Of a DNA stretch of 64,000 bases, positions 44,027 through 56,900 are shown piece after piece; within the stretch, counting starts at the first letter, position 1, and the number at the start of each line of letters is the position of its first letter. Both the position numbers and the translations under genes were made by a program. The notes beneath the pieces were generated by a model. That model saw only the letters and a list, made by a program, of their open reading frames with translations. It was not told the DNA's origin and did no database searches. Source of the stretch: Ilyonectria destructans (lineage: Eukaryota; Ascomycota; Sordariomycetes; Hypocreales; Nectriaceae); NCBI GenBank assembly GCA_020740775.1, contig JAHEWK010000027.1, positions 124,001 through 188,000 of the forward strand, in the 5' to 3' direction.

Positions 44027-45275
44027 ATGAAAAAATCACTAGGTAAGGTCAAAGCTATCTAGGTTATAGGATATCGATTTGGTCTAATAATTTCACCAAC
44101 AGTCGTGTGGTTTTTTTGTATGTGGACAGCCATTTTATGGATATATCGCAACCCTGGGCCTCGTCTACAATCGCAGCGTGTCTGGAACCGACAACAGCTC
44201 TCTGCCAGCTATCAGTACGGGGACGAGTTCAACTGTTTCAACATCAGCCTTCCTAATATTACCATCTATGCCACTGGAGGCACCATTGCCGGGTCCGCCA
44301 GCTCGGCTGACCAGACCACGGGGTACCAGGCCGGCTCACTAGGTGTCCAGGCCCTCATCGATGCCGTGCCTCAGCTATGCAACGTCGCCAACGTGCGCGG
44401 CGTTCAGGTTTTTAATATAGACAGCATAAACATGAACTCGAGCATGCTACTACTACTGAGCCAGGGGATCCAGGACGACCTCGACAGCCCCTACACCCAG
44501 GGCGCCGTCGTGACGCACGGCACCGACACCCTCGAAGAGTCAGCTTTCTTCCTCGATCTCACTATCCAGAGCGACAAGCCCATCGTGGTAACAGGTTCGA
44601 TGCGCCCAGCCACGGCTATTAGCGCTGATGGTCCCATGAACCTTCTCTCTTCCGTCACCGTGGCTGCCAGCGATAACGCCCGAGGTCGAGGGGTCATGGT
44701 TGTGCTAAATCACCGTATTGGATCCGCTCGGTCCATATCCAAATCAAACGCGAACCAGCTAGACGCGTTCCAGTCGGCAGACGGGGTTCCCTGGGTCATT
44801 TTGTCAACATCAAGCCCATATTTTACGACCCACCGTCTCGGCCGCTAGGCCACCACCACTTTGACGTGAGCCGCATCCGACGATGGGGTGGCGAGGATGT
44901 CAAGCTCCCGCAGGTGGACGTGCTCTACGCGTATCAGGACCTTAATGTCGGCCTATTCCAGGCGGCTATCGACTTGGGGGCAAAGGGCATCGTGCTCGCG
45001 GGCTTCGGCGCGGCTACTGGACCGACTCAGGGTCCGTGGAGATCCGGCGCGCGCAGCAGGATCGCGACATCCCTGTCATCGTGAGCCGGCGGACGGGCTG
45101 GGGATTTGCGAGCAGTAACGGCGTCGAAGGTGGAATCGGTGCGGGCTTTTTAAACCCTCAAAAAGCGCGGATTCAACTACAGCTGGCCCTGGGGACGGGA
45201 CTGGAGACGGAGGCCATTCGAGATATCTTCGAGCATCGTAGAGCACAAGAATACGACTTGGCCCTGAGTGCCTAG
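44027..45275 (+). pseudogene. Secreted type II L-asparaginase, two frameshifts
   Basis: A short exon, 44027-44042 (MKKSL), joins 44103 onward across a 60 bp intron and gives a signal-peptide-like start (VVWFFCMWTAILWIY). The body reads as bacterial-type asparaginase, the enzyme that hydrolyses asparagine to aspartate and ammonia. It has ATGGTIAGSA with the nucleophilic Thr, VVTHGTDTLEESAFFLDLT with the second active-site Thr-Asp, and VVTGSMRPATAISADGPMNL. Near 44781-44788 one base is missing and the frame shifts to HFVNIKPIFYDPPSRPLG. Near 45008-45014 a second base is missing before YWTDSGSVEIRRAQQ, and the C-terminal NPQKARIQLQLAL closes the protein. All parts are present and little diverged, so the loss is recent, or the two indels are assembly errors. 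Confidence 0.85.
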
Positions 45276-46779
45276 CATATTGGGTCGAATCCGTGGAGTC
45301 ACTGGCTTTGTTATCTCGCCCCAGTCTAACACTATTTCGAGTCGTGGATCTAGCCTCATAGTTGATGACGTGAATCGTGAGGGAGAGCTGAGGAGGGAAC
45401 CTTGAGAAGTTTTAGGAAAGTGTAAGGCTGGGGGACTACAAGGCTGGAAGACCGGTAGACTAGGGAGACACCAAAGTTGCCGAGCGTGACGCTTGAGCTC
45501 ATATTAAGTACAGTTCCTACCCTCTGATGTTTCGAATCTGTCGCCTGTTGTCCGAGATGACTTGCTGCGTGTCGAATGGTCTCTTTAGCGCTAAAGACCT
45601 TAGTTGAGCTCGCGCCAGGAATCGTTAACTTAATTGGGACGACGCACCATCAACACGTTATCGCACTTGATTGAACATTGATTGGGGGTTAGTGGGCCCG
45701 AAGTTCCACTCTCATCGTCTCATCGTGAAGGACCCACAGTACAGACCCCAGATCGTATGTCCCCTCTGGTCCCGCTCTCTGGTCCTGGTCGCATGCCACG
45801 ACCCCCATTGCCTCAGCTGTGCGCTCAGCTGTGGGGTGTATGACATTATGCTCTCTGGGGTCTGTATCAACTTTGCCTAGGGGCGGTTACTGAGGTGTTG
45901 GCGCTTGCGGCATGCAGTTGTAGTCATCGGTTTATAGTCGTTGGCCAAGGACTTGCGGTTGGAGCTCACAGCAAATAACATTGCCCCTTCAGAAGAGTTG
46001 GTAGTAAAAACTAACAGAAGGATACATTATATCCTAGTTACATTGCCTACTCGAGATGGTAGGTAAACGCCTCCTTTCAGTCTTAATGTATTTGGGGCAC
46101 CATGACCCCACAAGGTGGTAGTGGTGTTAGGAGCTTGGTTTTTTCTAGGTTTTATGGCAGCCCATCCTACTAGATTCACAAATGCACCTTCACGTATATA
46201 TAGCTACACATGGTCGCATATCTTTCGCAAGAGGGAATGGGGGGATAAACCGTAGAACTTGAGAGGTGGTGGCTATTGTTGCCTTCTTTATGATCGCGAG
46301 AACAGTAGTCAGCTTGGCGAGGAGCGTCTGGAGGAGACTCTAGTGGGCTGTTGACGCCACTAAAGCTGCCACAATGGACTTATCACCGTTCCAGGACCCC
46401 AATACTCCGTCCGTTCGCCCCCAAGCCAGACGATACCAATAGCGAAGCTGACTTCTCTCCACCCGCCTTGCCTGACCGCTTGCGCACGCATATGAAAAGT
46501 ATCATAGGATCACATATGTGGGACTTAAAATGCCCACACAGGGTAAAACAAAGGCGCTGGAGCCGACCGGCGTGATAGACCGCCACATGGGAAGTGGGGA
46601 TCTGCACGTATGGGGGCCAAGGCGTTGACAGCACATCGCCGAGGGTGTTCAATGTAACGACTTGTACCAATTGACTCAAGGCATCTGTATAGTGTTATTA
46701 TGTAAGGGCGGGAACGATCATGTTGGGCATGCCATTAGGTCCTGAAGGCTAGAATGCCAACTTCGAGATTGGTCAGGCA
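45276..46779. other. Intergenic stretch
   Basis: No supported gene or repeat is visible. Confidence 0.4.
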
Positions 46780-47480
46780 GGCTTGACCGTGGGTGATTTC
46801 GTAACGCTAAAATTTCAGACAGCTAGAATAAGGGGGCTGGCCACTCTCTGGGTCGGCGCAGTGTGGCAAGGAAACGCTGCGGCAAACTTTTCTCTCCTTC
46901 AACAGTCTCAGGGATGGATTGAAGAACTTCTCCTTGAACTTACGACTCCTTCTCTACCTCCTTCACGACATCACTAGTGTCCCCCTTGAAGCTCCATTAC
47001 ACCACCACTATGAAGGGAAGTGAAGTTGCAATGCTGACCTGTTTCTAGTTGGATTCCGCGTTACGCTTTCCCCTATCCTACCCTCACTCTGCCATCTTCG
47101 CTCGAGCCAAAGAAGCTGATCAATTCTCTCCAGGAGAGACCACTACCACCGAGTCCGCCGATATCGAACCGGCAAACAACACGACCGATTCCACATTGGC
47201 CGATTCTAGCACCACTGCTAGAGCGATGCTTCGAATGCTACATGGATTGGGGAGGTGATGGATCGCCATCTTCCGAGGGCTCTTGGGGGTCTACGCGCTC
47301 ATCCCTGAGCCATTTGGCCGTTCAATGTTTTCCAAGAGATGCGTCACCGCATTGTCTTGATACAGCGATTCTTGGCGTTTCCGTCCGAATACCGCGTTTG
47401 CGGCCTCTCGATACCCATCACCCTTGGCAAACAGACCAACCCCCCATCCTTCACCCGACTGCTCCCAATTGCCTCTCTAG
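46780..47480 (+). repeat. Dispersed repeat family, copy C (internally deleted)
   Basis: It starts GACCGTGGGTGATTTCGTAAC, a boundary also seen in the inverted copy at 61.3 kb. It contains CTGGGTCGGCGCAG, TCTCAGGGATGGA, AATGCTGACCTGTTTCTAG and CCATCTTCGCTCG. It then jumps to CCGTCCGAATACCGCGTTTGC, so the middle is deleted. It is joined head to tail to copy B. A 69-codon frame (AIFARAKEADQFSPGETTTT) is the best surviving peptide. Confidence 0.85.
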
Positions 47481-48840
47481 CCTCCGTTGATGCAGCACTC
47501 GGATGAACACAACAAACAACGATGTGCAGACACGGGAGCACCCCTTGAAGCTACATCTTGCTACCTTGAAGGGACGCCAAATTGCCATAATGCTGACTTG
47601 TTTTAGCTGTATTCCGCGTGGCCCTGGCAGTCTAATCCTGGACGATTGCTCTATCCCATTCTCGCCCTATGGCCTTGGACATTCTCCATCCTACCCTCCT
47701 CCGGCCATCTTCGCTCTTACGAAACAAGCTGATCCATACTCACCAGGAGACAATACTACCACGGAGATGTTTATAATCTACCCGACACCTCACTCGCAAG
47801 CGAAACGACCGAATACCAATACCCAACGGCCCCTCAGCGGTTCTGGCGCCACCGTGAGGAACGGCGAACTGCTTCGAAGGCTACATGGACTGGAGAGCTG
47901 ATGGAACGCGTTATTAGGAGTCAGTGCGTTCAAATCCAAGCCTTTTGTCTCCTGCTCCATCTGTATTGCCGCTCTGCCACTTCTCAGCTGGAGTTAGGCG
48001 AGCAGTCACTAAAAAAAGGCAGCTTTTGCCATGGTATTTCTGGTGGTCCTCTTGGCGGGAGAGCGTCCAGGCCTCTTTGGCAATCAGTCAGGCATATCTC
48101 ACGCTGGCCATACCCCCGACACCTACGGTATTTGAAGCTGACCTCGGACTTGATTTCTCAAGCAAAGTGCCACCGCCTTGTCCGTGTACAGCGAGTGTTG
48201 TCGTTTCTGTCCGAATACCGCATTTGCGACCTCTCAGCCCGCCACCCTTGGCAAGCAGATCAACACTACATCTTCCGCCCGACGTCTGTCAATTACCAAC
48301 AACATGAAGCCTGCATTGATTACAATCTCGTGCGGGGCCAGGACTACATGCGCTGTTCGAGTCGCAGGTGCTGTCTAGGTTCTTGCGATGTGAAACCTGG
48401 CTTTTGTTGACGGTCTGTATCTTGCCTCGCTACATATTTGCGCCTAGCTAACGTCCTTTGAGTTTTCAGGTCGTCTCTTGCCCCCGAAGTCTCGAGATAA
48501 GCCATTGAGAGGTAGAAATGCGTCAGTTCCTACAGCTCGGGAACGTATGAACCCATCGATCGATAGCCCCGCCTCCTTATCCCAGCCTGCTACAACATCA
48601 CACCGACAAGTCAGCAACCAAATAGTCGTAGGATCTTTTGGAAGTGAATATGGATATCTCTCTGGGAACGGTTGGGCCACAAACGTCACCGAGTTCGTGC
48701 CTTATGTCCCAACACCCGAAACAACATCAAGAGTGATGGCTCAGGGACACTCGGTCGAGATAGGTGGGAGCGCCACTAATTAAAACTACTCGGCTCGTGA
48801 GGCTCAGGCGTGCTACAGAACCAGTCTCCCGATGTTGCCC
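47480..48840 (+). repeat. Dispersed repeat family, copy B (best preserved)
   Basis: This copy follows copy C directly and matches copy A for about 1.3 kb. Two positions look like intron acceptors: TGCTGACTTGTTTTAG at about 47595 and GCTAACGTCCTTTGAGTTTTCAG at about 48448-48470. Both recur at equivalent places in the copies at 46.8 and 60-61 kb, the first also in copy A. This suggests the repeat derives from a spliced gene. The ORF after the second acceptor is the longest clean one and is listed separately. Confidence 0.85.
48478..48783 (+). CDS. Possible surviving exon of the repeat-family gene, about 101 codons
   Basis: The open frame directly after the acceptor at about 48470 runs to TAA at 48781-48783. 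The peptide is Ser/Thr/Pro-rich and then Gly/Tyr/Asn-rich (GSFGSEYGYLSGNGW, FVPYVPTPETTSRVM). The equivalent stretch in copy A (about 40110-40370) starts similarly (NPSIDS, LSQP) but has stops. I do not recognise it. It starts with TTG, so it would be an internal or terminal exon. Confidence 0.3.
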   Translation: MPPKSRDKPLRGRNASVPTARERMNPSIDSPASLSQPATTSHRQVSNQIVVGSFGSEYGYLSGNGWATNVTEFVPYVPTPETTSRVMAQGHSVEIGGSATN

Positions 48841-50110
48841 CAGACTGCATAATACCCTTCTATCCATCAGACAGCCAGAACCCATACGGATGGTGTACAA
48901 CGAACGGCAGCTGCCGTCGTTTAATGCCACTAAATCGCAATGGATGTTCTAGGGAAAAGATATGCACAAGAAAGAAACGTGTCCCTTCGCTGCTTTCAAT
49001 ATCGTCATGTAAATCTTGCCATGCAGTTGTTTGAAGACGAAGACTATATCTACCAATAATTGGCAGATAGAAGGCCCTCGTAATAAACTCCATTTGGTGA
49101 TCGAACACTCACCTGCATCCTATGTGGCGAAAGTAGCCCTGTTAGAATGGGATACTTCAAGGGAAGTATGGGGTTAGCTCGTATGCTCCATGAAGCCAAC
49201 ACGTGAAGGAGAAGCTGGCTTTCCACCAAGAAAACCAGAGGGATTGATGCATATAGAGAGAACCTCTGTTGGGCATGTACAGAGTGGTTCTAGGTTGGGC
49301 TGGGAACTAAAACTTGAGCTCTGGTCTCGGAACGGCTGGGATGGGTTGTGTCGTGGGCGCTATCCTGCCATAATGAGAGACTGGCCGCCACCCACTGGTC
49401 CTCGGAGGCTGTGTGTCCTGTCCAGCCAACCTGCCCGACTGGCATGGGAGATGGACTCAGACCCCCAACGCCCACCGCACTGTGCGGCACCCCCCTTGTC
49501 GGGCGGTTGGTACTGGGCGGCCTCGACGCGACGGACGCGTGGAGGCACAGCTTCATTTAGAGGCAGAACAAGGCATGTCCTGGCAAGTGGAATCGTATCC
49601 ACACACCACAGCGCCAACTTTCCGCCACTATCAAGCCTGATGGACGCCCCAAAGTTGTGGATCCACTCGGGGTGGAGGAACTTGGTTCCAGCCAGGTCCA
49701 GGGCTGAATTGTGGTGCTCATTGTTGGTCGATGCATTTATTACCGACGCGATCGCGTCAACCCCTAATCTCATTTCCCCAGAAGTATCCCCTCGGTTCCC
49801 CAGCCCCAGGCCGCCGAAAGTCCCGAGCTTACTTTGGCAAACGCCCAAGTTCGGGCATGGTGGCTCCATGAAATTCCATATCTAAGTCATTCCCCCTTCG
49901 TAACGACCTGGGCTCTCTTTACCTCCTCGTCCATCGCATTGGTCTAACATTCAGGGAGAATCGGTACCGTCAACAAATCATTGCATCGTCTTTCCACATA
50001 AACGATATCATCTTTCCTTGATAAGCCTGAGCTTTTTAGCCTCTAGTCCTCAGCTTCCTCGTCCCCCGCCCCAAGTATTAACATATCGATATAAGACACA
50101 TCGATACAAG
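48841..50110. other. Intergenic stretch with two opposed long ORFs
   Basis: A 231-codon ORF on the plus strand (49190-49885) and a 169-codon ORF on the minus strand (49360-49869) cover the same DNA. Neither has a recognisable domain, and neither can be preferred from sequence alone. Otherwise nothing is seen. Confidence 0.35.
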
Positions 50111-50435
50111 ATGGACCAGCTACTTCTTCAAAAAAGTGAGTCGCTCCACGGCATCCCTACGTGGGCAATCCCTAAGCTAAATGGATCTACAATAGGAACA
50201 TTGACCAGCGAACAACAGAAGCTTCAAATCGATACAGATCTAAAAGCTATGTTAGAGTACTATCACAAATTTGCAATACCACCCAAGGAGAAAAGCTGTG
50301 AGATATCTCGTTCCACGACCTGAAACGGTTACTGATCTCTTAGATACAATCGACAATCCGTGGTTTCTCCTCAATTCCTCTACACCAAGTTTAAAACTAC
50401 CTGTCGAGTGGAATCGGTGTGCTTGCCCCCTATGA
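50111..50435 (+). CDS. Possible small three-exon protein, 72 aa
   Basis: Exons 50111-50135, 50196-50297 and 50344-50435 join in frame. Introns run GTGAGT...GCTAAAT...AATAG (60 bp) and GTGAGA...TACTGATC...TTAG (46 bp). The ATG has a good context (CAAGATGG). The product begins MDQLLLQ, has a helical charged middle (TSEQQKLQIDTDLKAMLEYY) and a Trp/Pro/Cys-containing end. The splice signals are of good quality, but the protein is tiny and unrecognised. It could be the 5' part of a decayed larger gene. Confidence 0.35.
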
Positions 50436-52399
50436 GATGACGATATGCCACGATTCAACTACCGTATTTGTCACTCACATCTATCGAACATCACGAACAC
50501 AGTAACGATACCTTTTTTCTGTCGAGGTCCACAACTACTTGGCCGATAGTTAATACGCCTACACAGAGGAGAGGCAATAGTAGAATGGAGGCGGATGCAG
50601 GAGCCTGTATACACGTGAATGGATATAACGCTAAGACGCAATGGCCATTGTGGCGGATCGTCCGGGACTTTTGGGTCAACTGGTTGCTGGCAGAGATGCA
50701 ATAGGGATAAGAAGGGGAGGAAGCTGCTGACAGGGGGAGGGATGGCATATTTCATTCAATTTTTCCCTTCAGTAAGGGAGAGGAGACCCTGAGAGCCTGC
50801 TGTCAGAGTCAATGAAGAGTTTTTACCCTTGGCTTTTAAGAGATTTTTCTCGAGACTATTTCTAACTGCACTCCCAATCCTTGTCCGACCTTAGTCTTCC
50901 GCCACGCCAATAGACAAGCTGCCGCGGGCAACTTCAATGCCTTGCCACCATTTCTATACGCATCGCTACGGCAACATCATCAGTAGACAAGTACTACGAG
51001 AAGGAGGAGCACAATGCGGCTGTGACCGGAATATTCAAGAAAATGGGCGCTTGAAGCCGTGCACTGCATTAACGAGTCATCTCGTTAATCCGCAACTCAG
51101 TTCTACTTGCAACAGACTCCCAAGGCGATATCTCCAAATACGCAACACGATGGATTACACAGAAACGTAGTGTTCCCTGGCTGGGTAAAAGGCTAAACAT
51201 AGCTTGGTGAATTGAAACATCTCGTTACGCTGAAGCACATGCCACCCGCTCCGTGGACGGCCTTGAACAGCTTTGGACAAGCTGGCAAATACATACTAGC
51301 GGGGGGACTGAGGCGGATTGTTTCAATGCTTGTAGAAACAGCCAAGTCAATGTGGCCGCCATGAAGGTGTAATAGACGTGTAGTAGTCAGCTAGAGGGAG
51401 CCCGTCTATCCGACTGTGGTCGTTGCGAGGACGTTGGTAAAGGAAAATTCGTGGAGGGTCAAAGGCTAGATTGTGCTCCGAGTGGGAGGTGCTAGAGATG
51501 ATAGGAGGAAGGTAGCGGTGTTGAGACTGATGACTGTCTTGGTCGTCCTGTGGCAAGTCCGTGAAGATTTAGAGATGCAATGGCTATGGACAGCTGAAAC
51601 TGCACCTTACGCCTTCACTGCATGCAAAGCGGCAATTCTCGCATGTCGGAGTGTGGTGGAACTTGTGTGCCAAGCTGGGCGCAGCGATGAACTGTGACTT
51701 GACGGCGTATTGGGTTGCATTGACGCTGAGTCTCGAGAGTGGATCGTATCGTTGTAGCCGAGACGTTAGAGCTGAGAGGATACTGAGAGGATACCTCCTG
51801 GTGTGGAAAACAGCTCCAAATAGACTTGAATGACCAAATCAAATGATGGCTATGTCCCTCACCGGCCTATCTGCTTTGCTGATATTCCGCAAATGTTGGC
51901 TGTGGCATTGGGGTCTACTTAACAACCAAAACCCGCAAAGAGTTGATATACTTCATTGGGCTTGTCGAGGTGCGTTCGATTGGACAGCAAGGCAAGAACC
52001 TTTGGGTAACGGTATATAATCTATCAACCCCAATGTTGTTAGCCAAGCACAAGAGGTGGCGGGACATGGGACAAATTTTCAACTTGAGCATGGTTGTTTG
52101 GCGGAACACAGACAGAAGTCTAGTCAGAGGAGCGCCGGTCTGCTTGCCGAGGGTGGCTGGCGTATATAGACGCCTCGAGCACGGTATTGGAATGGAAATG
52201 TCAAGACTCTGTCAGTGTAAAACAATGCGTTGGTTATCCATTTAGAAATTAGTTACCAAATCAATTAGAAATGCCGTAACAGTCAGGGGTGGTGTTGGAT
52301 TCTAGGGTGGCTGCTCAAATGGCGCATACGCTCTCGCGCCATCGGGACCACAGAGAACACCATGGCTGTCATTTCCCTTCGGTACTGGCTACTTGTTGA
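50436..52399. other. Gene-poor stretch
   Basis: No supported gene. Scattered short ORFs only, on both strands. Confidence 0.4.
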
Positions 52400-52740
52400 C
52401 GCATGGTGGCAGAAGCGCCAGATGTCAATACAGAAGAAGCAGTGGCCAAACGGCTCGATGATGAGCGCGTTGACTCCCTAGAACGCGGTCCGTCAGCTCC
52501 CCAATGTAGCATCGAAGCGCTTGACCATTCCTAGCAATGGCATCGGAATCTGCCAAATTGCTATTTTTATTCGTTCGTTTGTGCATTCGTTCGGTCGAGT
52601 CGCTTTCGAGTTGTGCATCGGCGTAGATAGCGGGCTCAGAAGCATTGTTGTCTCCTAGAGAGACTTGATTTGCTGGCTTCGCGAGAGCAAAGATGACAGG
52701 GTGAGGATAGGATAGGGAGTTATGGCGGCGAGTACTTTAG
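52400..52740 (-). repeat. Dispersed repeat family, copy E (partial, inverted)
   Basis: The reverse complement carries CTATCCTATCCTCACCCTGTC, ATCTTTGCTCTCGCGAAGC, AGGAGACAACAATGCT and CTTCGATGCTACATTGGGGAGCTGA. These match the middle of copies B and C (CCATCTTCGCTC..., CTTCGAATGCTACATGGATTGGGGAGGTGA). Both ends are lost. Confidence 0.75.
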
Positions 52741-53110
52741 CTCAAAATAAGTGGGCCGAGCAGCTTCTTTCTTTTGCAGGGGCGATTTGCTTTACAGTAT
52801 ACCCTCATACCTGCACGGCGTTGTTTGTGGATGCGCCCGAGTGACCTGCCTTCTAGAGCCGTTATCGGCAGTTCTGTGTTGTATTCGGCCTCTGCGTTCT
52901 ATTTCGGTGGCATTGTTGGATAGGCTTCGTAATATCGAGGGTGGGAGGGTGGATGGAGGTAGTCCATGATGACGTCGGAAGGAAAGAGAAACCGGTCTGC
53001 TTGTGTATACCCATGGGCCTCTTGCCTAACTTAACAATAAAAGTATGTCTGTTGTCATCTAGGTCCAACACATGTGTATTCTGATTACATATAAAAGTTT
53101 GTGTTCTTGG

Positions 53111-53937
53111 TCAAGACGCCAAATCGTGTGATAGTAGAGACAAATTAGTAAATCCAGATGGATTATCGTAAGGCTTCGGGATCCAAACCATGGCCCAACA
53201 TTCTATCATTTCCCGTTCACCCGGCACCTGTATCGGGCACTTTTCAAGATCAATGAAGCCCAATTTCTTGTAAAGATGACGGCCAAGGTAGGTGGCCTGG
53301 ACTGTGCATACGAGTCCTTGCTTAAGGCACAAATATGCCACTAACCTTTGCAACTGGGGCATGGACCTCGCCCTTAAATGGTCGGGATGCGTGCCTAGGA
53401 TCTGAAGTGTGATCCTATCATCTCCGTACTTCTCAAATTCCTTATTGCAGAGCGCGCCTGAACACTTGAAGGCTTCGATGCGGCCTGCGTCTGCATCTTG
53501 GCGGGTGGCACCGCCATTTGCCATCATGTCATCATAGGCTGGAAGGATACAGGAGGTCAGTATAATGAAGTATTACCAACGTAGATAAGGTGGAGAAGAC
53601 GGAGATGTTGAAGCAATGATGATGAAGATAGTCTTACGGCTCTTAGTCGTGTACTCGATCCCGTCCTTTCGCTTGTTCTCAAAAGAGATATTCCAGACGG
53701 AGAAAGCAAGGATAGTGTGTTTGCCATCGTCGACCTCCTCCTTGATCATCACGATCCAGTCTTTGTAGTCATCGTTGAGAAAATTCCGCCAGATCATCTC
53801 GGTATACTTGCGGTGGTCATCGGGAAACTCAGCGTAGTAGCTGAAGCGGTAAAGCCACGCCGGGTCTCTAGCCATAGTCATCAGCACATGTCCACAATCT
53901 GTTTGAGGTCGGAGAGGACAGCTTTGCGGATGGTCAT
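53111..53937 (-). pseudogene. GNAT-family N-acetyltransferase, frameshifted
   Basis: The start is ATG at 53937 (MTIRKAVLSDLKQIVDMC). The frame breaks at about 53881-53890 and resumes one frame over with ARDPAWLYRFSYYAEFPDDH...MIWRNFL. A normal intron, 53637-53539 (GTAAGA...TACTGAC...TTCCAG), joins in frame to YDDMMANGGAT and GDDRITLQILGTHPDHLR. GNAT enzymes transfer acetyl from acetyl-CoA to amines or proteins. The acetyl-CoA-binding RxxGxG/A loop expected just after HPDHLR is absent from this frame. A neighbouring frame shows RGRG-like residues there, followed by a stop, and the original frame resumes at GLVCTVQATYLGRHLYKKLG. So at least one upstream frameshift and a compensated double shift in the cofactor loop are present. 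The open frame also extends upstream of 53937 into a hydrophobic stretch that I do not count as part of the gene. Confidence 0.75.
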
Positions 53938-56900
53938 GGTGATGGTATCGTTGAGGAGAGCTGCAAATGAGGCACAGGCGATTGAATAGACCAAAGTTAC
54001 ATAGACTGGCTTGTGGTAGTAGAAGAGTATCGGAAGCATATTGGGATAAGAGAGAAATTTTTCGGGCCGAGAGAGGGCAAGAACCACGAGCAACGTGGCG
54101 TTCACCCCTGTAGTCCAGAGCACAGTCAGCATACAGTCTATCATGACCAGTCAGACAGTTGCCATCAGTGGGGATAAATTGAGCTGAAAGTAGGCTCCTT
54201 GTCGAGATTGATGTCTCATCCTATGCTAGAACCCATGTAATGCCGCAAAAGTTTACCACCAGATACCCACTAGCTACGCTTGCGATTGGCCGCATATACG
54301 TCGTGTGCTCTGATGCCACGGGCAAGAGTAGGGAGGTTGACCGGTACATACACCGACAGCCATATTGCTATGGGCTAGCGGTGAAAGATATCACCAATGA
54401 ACAGCTAAGGGCCGACTCACATTGCTTGATCGATTGTTCTCCAGCACGCGTAACCCACCAGTGACCGTTTTACTCCCAAGTCCCCCGAGACCACTCTTCT
54501 AGCACTGAAGCACAGCCGACTTGATGAGCGATAGTGAGCCGGACACGTCTTGAGCACTGTGTGTGGAAGAGAAACCCGACAGCCCACCCGAAAGGCAGAT
54601 GGACGCTGTGGCCGCTGTGTGCCTTCAATAGCTAGGAGGGTCGGGATCAGAATTGATGGAAACGTCATAATGCGAGATCGGAGACTGAGGCCTCCGCAAC
54701 AGTAAGACACCCAGCTCACCCCAAGTGCTACGAAACAATAGTTGTAGCTCGACATTTCACCGGACCGATGCTAGAGCTGTTCAATGGCATAGAGGCGTTA
54801 AGTCTGTACCGAGCCATCCCTCTGGGAGCATTAGGTTGTGCTACCGGCTTACTATATGCATGGTGGGAGATGTTCATCAGCTGCTTCTCGCCAATACAAG
54901 ACCGATTGGGTACCTTTCACAGCCTCAATATCCCGGCCGTGCTGACGGTACGCGGAAGCGGTAATCCCATCACTCCGATGGCAGGAGAAGACAGTCACGC
55001 AAAGGCAGTCGTGTCGCCCACCACACAGTACCAGCCTACACGCGAACTTGTCGATCGCCCAAGGGTGGTATTTGGCCTCGGGGGCTGGGGCGAACCCTTG
55101 TCTAATGGGGATATCTCGCCTCCTTCTTCGGTCCCTAGCAAAGAAAGCCAAGATGCACCACTGCGACAAGGGTTGGTCTGTTCGCCCTCACCGCCCTACC
55201 CTGGCCCGCCACTCAGCCGCACTGCAGTCGCTCATAGGTTCGCTCCCCGAATAAGATCGTTTCCGTAGGTACGGAGTACTTCTTTCTTCATCCTGGGTAC
55301 GCGCCCCTTGTGCGATGAATCCAAGGGTATTCAACTCTCCTTTTTGGCTTTACAGGCTGAGGCTCTTGTCTGTGAAGGAGTAGAGATCTAGTATGGGTCT
55401 TTCTAGGATGAATAGAGTGTCGAGGCTGAATTGTATTACGGCGGACTGGTGTTTTGACGTGTTTGTTGGGACGAGTCCGCCTCACCACTTGGGATCCTTC
55501 CCATGTGTGATCACTGCCACGCCAATCACATTGCCTGATTGCGCCTTCTCCAGGCACCAGCCAAAGTCAGCTCTGGCCAGGGATATTTTTACATACGTCT
55601 CCAATGGCTCACTGGAATTGAAGGACGTTTGCTCGTCGCGCTTGGCTTGTACTTGCCTCCCCTCCCCACAGCGAGCTGGTAGCGGCTGCCAAGCGCTTGT
55701 GGGGCTGGCAGCTCATCACTACGAATCAGCCATGTCTGCTCAACCCTGTCCCTCCAGCATCCCTCCAGCAATAGTCGCCATGTCTGCCTACCGTTTGCTG
55801 CAACATCACTCCACAATCCTTGAGCGCTGAATATCGTCAGCAAGAACCTGGTTCCCTTTGAACGCCGTGTTTCTAACACGACCGCTTCACCATCTCCCCA
55901 ATGTGACTGCACTTGAAGTTTGAGGCAGCAGACGCAAGTTGACTAGCAGTGTTCTCACCCTGAGTTATCCACCGCTGGCTCATATCTCTATCTCACGATC
56001 TTGTTGTGTTGTAGGCAAACCAATTAGAGCTACTCCAAAACAGTCGAGTACTTCCTAATCGAATGTCTACTGAGGAAGCACCAGGGTCATGTCATAGCTG
56101 GTTATGCAAAGTAGAATTAGCGAGCGAGGAACTAGACCGTAGCAGCTCTAACTTCAGTAGCCGAAAGAACGATTGGTAACTCGTTCAATACGATTTAGCA
56201 ATCATATATCCGCGGCCGAGCTAAGCAAATGTACAGCGGTCGTCGAACGGAGATCATGGAAACACAACCGGGTTGATGTTTTTGGTAGAAGTGACTCCGA
56301 GATTGCTAGGTGAGTTGCAGCCGCCTCGTCGCTAGTATAACACCGGTAGTTGCTTCTGTCATATTCCTCAGCCCACCCTACCGTTTGTGACCCCGGCTCC
56401 CGCTAGGGAGACTGTGTGATGAGGCAAGGGCGATATGCAGTGCCGTGTAGCACTTAGAACTACCTGAACGTTGCACCTTGACGAGGTACCCTGAACCGTA
56501 GCCGCTTTTGAACCTGGCTGCCGCTGGCGGGGAACCCGGATGTGACCTGTCTTTATTTTTATGCACTGGCAGCGCACTCTCTCCTGACGCCATTCAATAA
56601 GGCACCACCGCTCGATCAACACAGGCTGGTCTAATGACCGCTCTTGACAAGGATCGGATGATGGTTGTATCGACGCTTTGGGTCGTTCGTGCAGCACCAA
56701 GTACAATATTCTTGTAGATTAATTGCTCACACTATAGTGCAAGATGGCCTCAGCCCAAACTCCGATCCAATCCACAGGGCAGTTCGTGTGTAGGCTCTGA
56801 CGCATCCTTGAACTAAGCTTGGAGATCACTCAAACAAGGTCTCGAACTCAAACAACGCAATAGGTGATAAACCTTCGGTAGGTGAAATGACCATGCAGGA

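Noticed and set aside
49190..49885. 231-codon ORF on the plus strand
   Set aside because: Overlapped by a 169-codon minus-strand ORF. Neither has a domain or splice support, so I could not call either a gene.
53938..54144. In-frame hydrophobic extension upstream of the GNAT start
   Set aside because: GNAT enzymes of this type start at the MTIRKA-like peptide, and the extension has no start context or family match.
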